Program-made: the position numbers and the translations under genes
Notes under the pieces: generated by a model
Told to the model about the DNA's origin: nothing
Database searches by the model: none
What the model saw: the letters and a program-made list of their open reading frames with translations, nothing else
Shown here: piece by piece, positions 1 through 5,222 of the stretch
Layout of the letters: each line of letters begins with the position of its first letter
Position numbering within the stretch: the first letter of the stretch is position 1
Assembly (NCBI GenBank): GCA_017466965.1
Contig: JAFTTD010000072.1
Location: 1 to 8,675, forward strand
From: Bacteroidaceae bacterium
GTDB taxonomy: Bacteria > Bacteroidota > Bacteroidia > Bacteroidales > Bacteroidaceae
Direction: 5' to 3'
Length of the DNA stretch: 8,675 bases

Positions 1-40
1 TCAATAATGCAGACACTGTTAGTAATTTTTTGATTCCCAT
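1..40 (-). CDS. N-terminus of a divergent, probably exported protein (partial)
   Basis: Reading the minus strand from position 40 down to 1 gives an ATG followed by 12 open codons: M-G-I-K-K-L-L-T-V-S-A-L-L. Two lysines followed by a hydrophobic stretch are what a Sec signal peptide or lipoprotein N-terminus looks like. The frame is still open at the window edge. The 20 bases upstream of the ATG are strongly A/T-rich, as usual for Bacteroidetes starts, and a TACATTTG (-7 type) box lies on the same strand at 125-132. Only 13 residues are visible, so the function cannot be named, and a chance ORF cannot be excluded. Confidence 0.42.
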   Translation of the reverse strand, partial: MGIKKLLTVSALL

Positions 41-124
41 AAAATATAGTATTAGTTAATAAATAAAAGATTGTTCTTTAGTTATTTTTAGACTCCAAGC
101 AATTCCATTAAGGAAAATTCGGCA

Positions 125-132
125 CAAATGTA
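125..132 (-). promoter_or_regulatory. Candidate minus-strand -7 promoter box
   Basis: CAAATGTA on the plus strand reads TACATTTG on the minus strand, an exact match to the Bacteroidetes -7 consensus TAnnTTTG. It lies about 85 bases upstream of the candidate minus-strand start at 40. No clear TTTG -33 box is found 19 or so bases further upstream, where the C-run lies, so support is partial. Confidence 0.3.
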
Positions 133-135
133 ACT

Positions 136-183
136 AAAAGTTAACATTTTACCCCCCCCGAACGTTAAATAACGTTAAAGGGG
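136..183. repeat. GTTAA-motif cluster with dyad symmetry and C8 run
   Basis: AAAAGTTAACATTTT (136-150) is a near-perfect dyad centred on GTTAAC. It is followed by an 8-C run (152-159) and the tandem 10-mers AACGTTAAAT and AACGTTAAAG (161-180). The two AACGTT copies can pair with each other, and CCCC (156-159) can pair with GGGG (180-183) outside them. The cluster lies between two divergent transcription units and could be an operator or a hairpin. Nothing in the sequence names a regulator. Confidence 0.4.
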
Positions 184-289
184 TGAATTTTGTCTTTTGG
201 GGTACTTGAATATTATGAAAACAATGCTCGCCGAAGGCAATTTCTTTTTCCTTTTACCACTTTTCTATTAGCGTAATAATACAAACGCA

Positions 290-360
290 GGCTCGTTTAA
301 TTATAAATGAGGGCTCGTTTGATTATAAATGAGGGCTCGTTTGTATTTAAATGAGGGCTC
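290..360. repeat. 22-bp tandem direct repeats, three copies plus a partial
   Basis: Three contiguous units of exactly 22 bp (290-311, 312-333, 334-355) begin GGCTCGTTT and end AAATGAG, and a partial fourth starts GGCTC at 356. Units 1 and 2 differ at one base (A/G after GGCTCGTTT). Unit 3 differs at a few central positions. The array ends about 50 bases before the -33 box of the etfB promoter. A 22-bp period is close to two helical turns, so each unit presents the same DNA face, as expected for a protein-binding array. A neutral minisatellite is the alternative. Confidence 0.85.
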
Positions 361-411
361 TTCTCCTTTCCTCCAAAAATCCCCTTTTTATATAAAAAAA
401 ATGATGTAAAG

Positions 412-441
412 TTTGAGAATAAAGAAAAATATGTAACTTTG
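412..441 (+). promoter_or_regulatory. Promoter of the etfB-etfA-acyl-CoA dehydrogenase unit
   Basis: A TTTG -33 box (412-415) and a TAACTTTG -7 box (434-441) match the Bacteroidetes primary sigma-factor consensus TTTG-N19-TAnnTTTG, with an 18-base gap. Transcription would start at about 446-450, giving an etfB leader of roughly 70 nt. Confidence 0.75.
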
Positions 442-451
442 CAGTATTAGA

Positions 452-472
452 CATAGTGCGCTCTGCGCTATG
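452..472 (+). promoter_or_regulatory. Small hairpin at the 5' end of the etfB leader RNA
   Basis: CATA-GT-GCGC-TCT-GCGC-TATG folds into a stem of GCGC/GCGC plus CATA/TATG, with a 3-nt loop and a 2-nt bulge on the 5' arm. It begins only a few bases after the predicted transcription start, a position where hairpins often protect the transcript end. There is no T-run behind it, so it is not an intrinsic terminator. Confidence 0.4.
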
Positions 473-520
473 CTGAGTTATGAGAGATACTATACTTATA
501 AACATAAACAACTAATTTTT

Positions 521-1393
521 ATGAGTCTAAAAATCATTGTATTGGCTAAGCAGGTGCCTGACACACGAAATGTGGGCCCTGATGCTATGACTCCGGAAGG
601 AACTGTGAACCGTGCCGCTCTGCCGGCTGTGTTCAATCCTGAGGATTTGAATGCCTTGGAACAGGCGTTAAGATTGAAGGATGCAAATCCTGGTTCTACA
701 ATCACCATGATTACCATGGGTCTGCCTAAGGCCACTGAGGTTTTGCGCGAAGGCTTGTTCCGTGGTGCTGACGAGGGAGTGCTTCTTACTGACCGCGCTC
801 TCGGAGGTGCTGACACCCTTGCAACAAGCTACACCCTTGCTCAGGGTATCAAGAAGGTTGGCGACTATGACATTATTCTTTGCGGTCGTCAGGCTATTGA
901 TGGTGATACAGCTCAGGTTGGTCCTCAGGTGGCAGAGAAGCTTGGACTTACTCAGATTACTTATACTGAGGAGATACTTGAATGTACAAAGGACAAGATT
1001 GTTGCTAAGCGTCATATTGACGGCGGAGTGGAAACGGTTGAAGGCCCAATGCCTATCGTTGTGACTGTCAACGGAAGTGCAGCGCCATGCCGCAGCCGCA
1101 ATGCAAAGCTTGTGATGAAGTACAAGAAGGCAAAGACTCCGCAGGAGATTGCCGCTCTGAGCGAAGAGGAGCAGGCTTTCTATGCTGAGCGTCCTTACCT
1201 TAATATTAAGGTGTGGGGTGCTGCTGACATTGAGGCTGACCCTAACCAGATTGGAAAGGCTGGTTCGCCTACGAACGTGAAGTCTGTTAAGAATATCGTG
1301 TTCAAGGCTAAGGAGAATAAGACACTGACTGACAGCGACGCAGACGTTGAAAGTCTCATTGTTGAACTTTTGGAAAGCAATACCATAGGATAA
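521..1393 (+). CDS. etfB: Electron transfer flavoprotein subunit beta
   Basis: This is a 290-residue EtfB/FixA-family protein, the cytoplasmic partner of EtfA that passes electrons between an acyl-CoA dehydrogenase and other carriers. The N-terminus MSLKIIVLAKQVPDT is the typical first strand and turn of the family's nucleotide-binding fold. Residues 121-135, CGRQAIDGDTAQVGP, form the cofactor-binding loop; the DGDT form is the type associated with a second FAD rather than AMP. Residues 166-200 (ETVEGPMPIVVTV, then CRSRNAKLVMKYKK) match the conserved C-terminal part of the family. The frame is open from an ATG at 470, but the 17 extra residues there (MLSYERYYTY...) are not family-like and overlap the leader hairpin, so the ATG at 521, behind A-rich sequence, is preferred. 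First gene of the unit; etfA follows after 92 bases. Confidence 0.95.
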   Translation: MSLKIIVLAKQVPDTRNVGPDAMTPEGTVNRAALPAVFNPEDLNALEQALRLKDANPGSTITMITMGLPKATEVLREGLFRGADEGVLLTDRALGGADTLATSYTLAQGIKKVGDYDIILCGRQAIDGDTAQVGPQVAEKLGLTQITYTEEILECTKDKIVAKRHIDGGVETVEGPMPIVVTVNGSAAPCRSRNAKLVMKYKKAKTPQEIAALSEEEQAFYAERPYLNIKVWGAADIEADPNQIGKAGSPTNVKSVKNIVFKAKENKTLTDSDADVESLIVELLESNTIG

Positions 1394-1481
1394 GTTTTTA
1401 AGTTCGTCAGTTTTTTAGTTATAAGCCCAATGGGTTGTCCGACTCAAAAAACTCGAAGCTCAAAAACTCAAAAACTCAAAA
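1392..1481 (+). repeat. Long imperfect hairpin and CTCAAAAA repeats between etfB and etfA
   Basis: Bases 1393-1419 can pair with 1442-1468: 24 base pairs with three bulges and one A-C mismatch. The loop contains a mini-hairpin, AGCCC-AAT-GGGTT (1424-1436). The 3' arm continues into tandem CTCAAAAA units (1459-1466, 1467-1474, partial 1475-1481) up to the etfA start. There is no T-run after the stem on the plus strand, so it is not an ordinary intrinsic terminator. It may act in RNA processing or stability, or be a short relict of the repeat family that flanks the four-helix-bundle gene downstream. Confidence 0.7.
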
Positions 1482-1485
1482 TGAT

Positions 1486-2526
1486 ATGAACAGCGTATTT
1501 GTATATTGTGAACTTGAAGGCAACAAGGTTGCCGACGTAAGTTTGGAACTCCTGACAAAAGGACGCAAGCTCGCCAACAAGCTTGGCGTTGAACTTGAGT
1601 GTCTCTGCATTGGTAGCGGACTTGATGGAGTGGAGAAGCAGGTTATGCCTTATGGTGTTGACAAGGTGCACGTGTTTGATGCTGAGGGCTTGTTCCCTTA
1701 TACTTCACTTCCGCATACATCTGCAGTTGTGAATCTCTTCAAGGAAGAGCAGCCGCAGATTTGTCTGCTTGGAGCTACTGTGATAGGCCGCGACCTCGGT
1801 CCGCGCGTTTCTTCAGCATTGCATTCAGGTCTTACTGCCGACTGTACTCAGCTTGAAATCGGTTCGTTCGACATGAAGGTGAAGGATGCTGAAGGCAATT
1901 TCGTTGACAAGCACTATGAGGACCAGCTCTATCAGATTCGTCCTGCATTCGGCGGCTCAATCATTGCTACAATCGTCAATCCGGAACATCGCCCTCAGAT
2001 GGCTACAGTGCGTGACGGCGTGATGAAGAAGGAGATTCTTGACGAGAACTACAAGGGTGAGGTCATCAAGCATGATGTTGCAAAGTATGTGCCTACTACT
2101 GACTATGTGGTGAAGGTTCTTGACCGCCATGTTGAGAAGGCTAAGCATAACCTTAAGGGTGCGAACATCGTCATAGCCGGCGGTTATGGCGTAGGTTCAA
2201 AAGAGGGCTTCGACCAGCTCTTCGACCTTGCGAAGGAAATCCATGCAGAGGTGGGTGCAAGCCGTGCCGCTGTGGATGCAGGCTGGATTGACCATGACCG
2301 ACAGATAGGTCAGACAGGTGTAACTGTTCGTCCGAAGGTGTATATCGCTTGCGGTATCTCTGGAGCCATCCAGCATATTGCTGGTATGAAGGACAGTGGC
2401 ATCATCATCTCTATCAACAGTGATCCTAATGCGCCTATCAACCAGATTGCCGATTATATCATCAACGGCACTGTGGAAGAGGTTGTACCAAAACTCATCA
2501 AGTATTATAAGAAGAATAGTAAATAA
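1486..2526 (+). CDS. etfA: Electron transfer flavoprotein subunit alpha
   Basis: This is a 346-residue EtfA/FixB-family protein that carries the redox-active FAD in its C-terminal domain and pairs with EtfB. The N-terminal domain begins MNSVFVYCELEGNKV. ATVIGRDLGPRVSSAL (about 97-112) is a conserved N-domain motif. The FAD-binding domain shows GASRAAVDAGW (257-267), GQTG (275-278) and IACGISGAIQHIAG (about 287-300), the last being the classic EtfA signature, followed by SINSDPNAPI. The frame can be extended to a TTG at 1435, but those 17 residues come from the CTCAAAAA repeats and are Ser/Lys/Asn-rich, so the ATG at 1486 is the better start. The stop codon overlaps a TAAATAA direct repeat bounding the inserted four-helix-bundle cassette. 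Confidence 0.95.
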   Translation: MNSVFVYCELEGNKVADVSLELLTKGRKLANKLGVELECLCIGSGLDGVEKQVMPYGVDKVHVFDAEGLFPYTSLPHTSAVVNLFKEEQPQICLLGATVIGRDLGPRVSSALHSGLTADCTQLEIGSFDMKVKDAEGNFVDKHYEDQLYQIRPAFGGSIIATIVNPEHRPQMATVRDGVMKKEILDENYKGEVIKHDVAKYVPTTDYVVKVLDRHVEKAKHNLKGANIVIAGGYGVGSKEGFDQLFDLAKEIHAEVGASRAAVDAGWIDHDRQIGQTGVTVRPKVYIACGISGAIQHIAGMKDSGIIISINSDPNAPINQIADYIINGTVEEVVPKLIKYYKKNSK

Positions 2527-2530
2527 ATAA

Positions 2531-2604
2531 GGAGTTAAAAGGAGGAGTTAAAATAAGAAGTTAAAATAGGGAGTAAAAGAAGGAGTTAGGAAAGGGTGTT
2601 AAAA
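2531..2604 (+). repeat. Left array of GGAGTTAAAA-like repeats
   Basis: Degenerate copies start at 2531 (GGAGTTAAAA), 2544 (GGAGTTAAAA), 2557 (GAAGTTAAAA), 2570 (GAGTAAAA), 2582 (GGAGTTAGG) and 2596 (GTGTTAAAA). The period is about 12-13 bp. The array is the inverse complement of the array after the four-helix-bundle gene. GGAGGAG at 2541-2547 resembles a Shine-Dalgarno sequence but no start codon follows it. Confidence 0.8.
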
Positions 2605-2655
2605 GAAGATGCTATGAAGTGATGTTGAAAGAATCAAAGTTAAAGGGAAAATTGT

Positions 2656-3030
2656 ATGACACGAAATTATGAAGACTTGTTGGCTTGGCAGAAGGCACAT
2701 GAATTTGTGCTAAATGTATATCGTGTGACAGCTTTGTTTCCAGATGTAGAAAAATTTTGCCTCGTTTCACAATTTCGCAGGGCTGCAGTGTCTATCGCTG
2801 CAAATATAGCTGAGGGCTACAGGAAAATAGGTAAAGCAGATAAACTTCGTTTCTTGAATATGGCCCAAGGCAGTTTGGAAGAATGTAGATACTATATATT
2901 GTTGTCGAGTGATTTAAATTATATTAATGAAGAACAACGACAATCACTGCATTTGTTGCTCTACACTTGTAGTAGGCTTTTAAATTCATATTGTAAAGGT
3001 ATAGTCCAAAATAATGGAGTGTGTGATTGA
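2656..3030 (+). CDS. Four-helix bundle protein, S23 / 23S rRNA-intervening-sequence family
   Basis: A 124-residue protein, the usual length for this family. Hallmarks are NYEDLLAWQKAHEFVLNVY (4-22), TALFPDVEKFCLVSQFRRAAVSIAANIAEGYRK split around residues 25-57, the conserved NIAEG (50-54), FLNMAQGSLEE (about 66-76) and a final helix with repeated Leu. Family members form oligomeric four-helix bundles related to Avd, the accessory protein of diversity-generating retroelements. Their cellular role is not established, though a nucleic-acid-binding role has been suggested. The gene is much more A/T-rich than its neighbours: I count 15 G/C in 2881-2940 against 32 in 2281-2340. It lies alone between inverted repeat arrays inside an otherwise metabolic operon, so its job is probably tied to the repeats rather than to electron transfer. 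Confidence 0.9.
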   Translation: MTRNYEDLLAWQKAHEFVLNVYRVTALFPDVEKFCLVSQFRRAAVSIAANIAEGYRKIGKADKLRFLNMAQGSLEECRYYILLSSDLNYINEEQRQSLHLLLYTCSRLLNSYCKGIVQNNGVCD

Positions 3031-3042
3031 AATAGATACGTC

Positions 3043-3108
3043 TTTTTTTAACTCCTTTTTTTAACTTCCTAATTTAACTCCTAAACAAATATCTTACTCC
3101 TCATCTCC
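3043..3108 (+). repeat. Right array of TTTTAACTCC-like repeats
   Basis: Degenerate copies are TTTTAACTCC (3046-3055), TTAACTTCC (3061-3069), TTTAACTCC (3073-3081), CTTACTCC (3093-3100) and ATCTCC (3103-3108). They are the inverse of the array before the four-helix-bundle gene. The T-runs at 3043-3049 and 3056-3062 lie within the pairing arm, so the folded structure could also cause partial transcription termination ahead of the dehydrogenase gene. Confidence 0.8.
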
Positions 3109-3127
3109 TAAATAATAACAAAAAACA

Positions 3128-4837
3128 ATGGCTAACTCATATACAGATTATCCAGAATTAAGGTTCCACATGCAGCATGAACTCATGAAGAGAATCGTGG
3201 AACTAAAAGAACGTGGCTACGAAGACAAGGACAAGTATGACTATGCTCCGCAGAATTTTGAGGACGCAATGGACTCATACGACAAGACTCTTGAAATTGT
3301 AGGCGATGTTACAGCTAATGTTATAGCACCAAACGCTGAAGCGGTTGACGCTGAAGGTCCGCACTGCGAAAACGGACGAGTACGTTATGCTGCCAAGACT
3401 TACGAAAACCTTGACGCTACTATCAAGGCGGGAATGAATGGTATGACAATGCCGCGTCGTTACCAGGGACTGAACCTCCCAATAACAGTTTATACTGCTG
3501 CTAATGAGATTATCTCTGCAGGCGATGCCGGCTTTGAAAATATATGGTCACTTCAGGACTGTATTGAAACTCTCTATGAGTTCGGTAATGAAGATCAGCG
3601 TCAGCGCTTCATCCCTCGCGTATGCAAGGGCGAGACAATGTCTATGGACCTTACTGAGCCAGATGCAGGTTCAGACCTCCAGTCTGTGATGCTCAAGGCT
3701 ACATATTCAGAAAAGGACGGATGCTGGTTGCTCAACGGTGTGAAACGATTCATTACAAACGGTGATTCTGACATTCACCTCGTGCTTGCACGTTCTGAAG
3801 AGGGCACTCGCGACGGACGCGGTCTTTCAATGTTCATCTATGACAAGAATCAGGGAGGTGTGAATGTGCGCCGTATAGAGAACAAGATGGGTATTCACGG
3901 AAGCCCTACTTGTGAGCTTGTATATAAGAACGCTAAGGCAGAACTTTGCGGTGACCGCAAACTTGGTCTTATCAAGTATGTGATGGCTTTGATGAACGGT
4001 GCGCGTCTTGGTATCGCGGCACAATCAGTTGGTATTGAGCAGGCTGCATACGATGAGGCTTTGGCATACGCTCGCGACAGAAAACAGTTCGGAAAGGAAA
4101 TCATCAATTTCCCTGCTGTTTATGACATGCTTTCGCTCATGAAGGCTAAGCTTGACGCTGGTCGTTCACTCCTTTACATGACAGCACGCTATGTTGACAT
4201 CTACAAGGCGCTTGACGACATTGCACGCGATCGCAAGCTCGAACCAGAAGAACGCAAGGAACAGAAGACTTTTGCTAAACTTGCAGATGCGTTCACTCCG
4301 CTGGCTAAGGGTATGAACTCAGAGTTTGCAAACCAGAATGCATACGACTGTATTCAGGTGCATGGCGGCTCTGGCTTTATGATGGAATACAAGTGCCAGC
4401 AGCTCTATCGTGACGCACGTATCACAAGCATTTATGAAGGAACAACTCAGCTTCAGACTGTAGCCGCTATACGCTATGTTACAAACGGAACATACATCAG
4501 TGTGATTCGTGACTATGAGGCTGTTCCTGTTGCAGAGGAATACGAAGGATACATGAACCGAATAAAGGAGATGGCATCAAAGCTTGAAGCTGCAACAAAT
4601 GCAGTGAAGGACGCTAATGACCAGGAACTCCTTGACTTCTGCGCACGTAAGCTTTACGAAATGACTGCATATACAATCATGTGCCATCTTCTTCTTCAGG
4701 ATACACAGAAGGCACCTGAAATGTTCGCACGCAGTCTGAACGTGTTTGTGAATTATGCGGAAAGTGAAGTGGAGAAGCATTTCAACTATATCCGTAAGAT
4801 GGATGCAGCACAGCTTGCTAATTACCGTCAGGCATAA
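3128..4837 (+). CDS. Acyl-CoA dehydrogenase, long form with C-terminal extension
   Basis: A 569-residue FAD enzyme that interconverts acyl-CoA and 2-enoyl-CoA and exchanges electrons with EtfAB. The middle domain has MDLTEPDAGSD (173-183) and LNGVKRFITNGDSD (202-215). The C-terminal helical domain has NGARLGIAAQSVG (290-302) and YARDRKQFGKEI (314-325), then QVHGGSGFMMEY (410-421) and YRDARITSIYEGTTQLQ (427-443). Glu437 in IYEGT aligns with the catalytic base of short- and medium-chain enzymes. At 569 residues it is well above the roughly 380 of those classical enzymes: it has an extra N-terminal helix region and about 125 residues after the active site, as in the long-chain/DmdC-like branch. 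Substrate chain length cannot be read from sequence; a butyryl/crotonyl or branched short-chain substrate is plausible in an anaerobe. The ATG at 3128 follows A-rich sequence. The gene ends just before a strong terminator. Confidence 0.93.
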   Translation: MANSYTDYPELRFHMQHELMKRIVELKERGYEDKDKYDYAPQNFEDAMDSYDKTLEIVGDVTANVIAPNAEAVDAEGPHCENGRVRYAAKTYENLDATIKAGMNGMTMPRRYQGLNLPITVYTAANEIISAGDAGFENIWSLQDCIETLYEFGNEDQRQRFIPRVCKGETMSMDLTEPDAGSDLQSVMLKATYSEKDGCWLLNGVKRFITNGDSDIHLVLARSEEGTRDGRGLSMFIYDKNQGGVNVRRIENKMGIHGSPTCELVYKNAKAELCGDRKLGLIKYVMALMNGARLGIAAQSVGIEQAAYDEALAYARDRKQFGKEIINFPAVYDMLSLMKAKLDAGRSLLYMTARYVDIYKALDDIARDRKLEPEERKEQKTFAKLADAFTPLAKGMNSEFANQNAYDCIQVHGGSGFMMEYKCQQLYRDARITSIYEGTTQLQTVAAIRYVTNGTYISVIRDYEAVPVAEEYEGYMNRIKEMASKLEAATNAVKDANDQELLDFCARKLYEMTAYTIMCHLLLQDTQKAPEMFARSLNVFVNYAESEVEKHFNYIRKMDAAQLANYRQA

Positions 4838-4864
4838 TATCGGTTCTGCATAAATAATAGTGAA

Positions 4865-4916
4865 GAGGGTGTGTCAAAATGAATGCTACTATCATTTTGA
4901 CATACCCTCTGTTTTT
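4865..4916 (+). terminator. Strong intrinsic terminator after the acyl-CoA dehydrogenase gene
   Basis: GAGGGTGTGTCAAAATGA (4865-4882) pairs with TCATTTTGACATACCCTC (4892-4909): 18 base pairs including one G-T, with a 9-nt loop. TGTTTTTC follows, giving a 5-T run at 4912-4916. It lies 27 bases after the dehydrogenase stop codon and closes the etf unit. The GGGTGTGTCAAAA arms resemble sequences common in Bacteroidales intergenic regions (from memory, not checked). Confidence 0.9.
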
Positions 4917-5035
4917 CACCTTCCTTTTACCTTCTTTTAATTTCCCCGTCCTATAGTCTTTTTGAAAGCATGTGAGAAATCTTCTTCCCTCCCAATTATT
5001 AAAAAAATCAACATAAAGACCAATAAAATTGCTAA

Positions 5036-5069
5036 TTGTTGGTATTTTCTGCAAAAAATTATAATTTTG
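5036..5069 (+). promoter_or_regulatory. Candidate thrA promoter
   Basis: TAATTTTG (5062-5069) matches TAnnTTTG exactly. TTG copies at 5036-5038 and 5039-5041 can serve as the -33 box; the second gives a 20-base gap, close to the usual 19. Transcription would start near 5075, about 25 bases before the leader ORF and about 280 bases before thrA. Confidence 0.6.
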
Positions 5070-5101
5070 CACTGATTTTAAGAATTTTCTAAACAATAGA
5101 T

Positions 5102-5194
5102 ATGAAAACTCACGCTTTTAACATGAATTTTGTACGTTTGTCATGGACAATGACAGAAGGTACGGCTGCTAAGGGTATGACCCTTAGGGGTTAG
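5102..5194 (+). CDS. Candidate thrA leader peptide, 30 residues, Thr/Met-rich
   Basis: An ATG at 5102, placed about 25 nt after the predicted transcription start behind A-rich sequence, opens 30 codons to a TAG at 5192. The peptide starts MKTHAFNMNFVRLSW and continues TMTEGTAAKGMTLRG. It has five Thr (3, 16, 18, 21, 27), three of them within codons 16-21, and four Met. Thr and Met are both products of the pathway that ThrA feeds. A hairpin lies over codons 13-18 (5137-5157) and another over codons 23-29 (5169-5187), with a possible terminator about 30 bases after the stop. This is the layout of a translational attenuator. The Thr run is less dense than in enterobacterial ThrL, so the ORF could instead be a chance reading frame or a small protein of other function. 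Confidence 0.45.
   Translation: MKTHAFNMNFVRLSWTMTEGTAAKGMTLRG
5137..5191 (+). promoter_or_regulatory. Hairpins within the thrA leader ORF
   Basis: TTTGTCAT/ATGACAGA gives an 8-pair stem (5137-5144 with 5150-5157, one G-T) and a 5-nt loop over the clustered Thr codons. CTAAGGGT-ATG-ACCCTTAG (5169-5187) is a perfect 8-pair stem with a 3-nt loop. ACCC (5180-5183) can alternatively pair with GGGT (5188-5191), which competes with the second stem. A translating or stalled ribosome would decide which of these can form. Confidence 0.55.
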
Positions 5195-5222
5195 GGTGTG
5201 TATATATATGAATCTATGTTTT

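Larger units (their letters stand above)
41..520. other. Divergent intergenic region upstream of etfB
   Basis: About 480 bases with no convincing gene, lying between a candidate minus-strand gene start and etfB. It holds a candidate minus-strand promoter box (125-132), a dyad and GTTAA-motif cluster with an 8-C run (136-183), a featureless A/T-rich segment (184-289), three 22-bp tandem repeats (290-355, partial fourth to 360), the etfB promoter (412-441) and a small hairpin at the presumed 5' end of the etfB transcript (452-472). Confidence 0.7.
2531..3108 (+). mobile_element. Putative IVS-like cassette carrying a four-helix-bundle gene
   Basis: A 578-bp block lies between etfA and the dehydrogenase gene. 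It begins GGAG and ends CTCC, with the 7-bp direct repeat TAAATAA on both sides (2524-2530 and 3109-3115). The left side holds about six degenerate GGAGTTAAAA copies. The right side holds the inverse, TTTTAACTCC-like copies. Bases 2531-2566 pair with 3046-3081 over 36 positions without gaps (29 Watson-Crick, 2 G-T), leaving the ORF in the loop. That is the layout of intervening sequences in 23S rRNA genes that encode this protein family. Excision with one repeat copy would leave a 16-bp etfA-dehydrogenase gap. The right edge could instead be at 3081, where TAAACAA follows CTCC. No transposase is present. Confidence 0.55.

Noticed and set aside
215..271. 18-codon ORF (MKTMLAEG then a Phe/Leu-rich end)
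   Set aside because: It is very short, lacks a fitting promoter and shows no regulatory logic. Chance in A/T-rich DNA is the simplest explanation.
290..360. Possible CRISPR array
   Set aside because: The repeats are directly contiguous without spacers, and no cas genes are seen.
470..520. In-frame upstream ATG extending EtfB by 17 residues
   Set aside because: The extra residues (Tyr- and Lys-rich) are unlike EtfB N-termini, and the ATG overlaps the leader hairpin. MSLKIIVLAKQVPDT at 521 is the family start.
1435..1485. TTG start extending EtfA by 17 residues
   Set aside because: The added residues are translated from CTCAAAAA repeats and the hairpin. The ATG at 1486 starts the recognisable family sequence.
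2541..2547. GGAGGAG as a ribosome binding site
   Set aside because: No start codon lies at a suitable distance, and it is part of the repeat array. The real gene starts at 2656 behind A-rich sequence.
4818..5096. 92-codon minus-strand ORF
   Set aside because: It runs through the terminator stem and the thrA promoter and gives no recognisable protein.
5184..5196. TTAGGGGTTAGGG telomere-like sequence
   Set aside because: Only two irregular copies, explained by the leader hairpins and stop codon region in a bacterial context.
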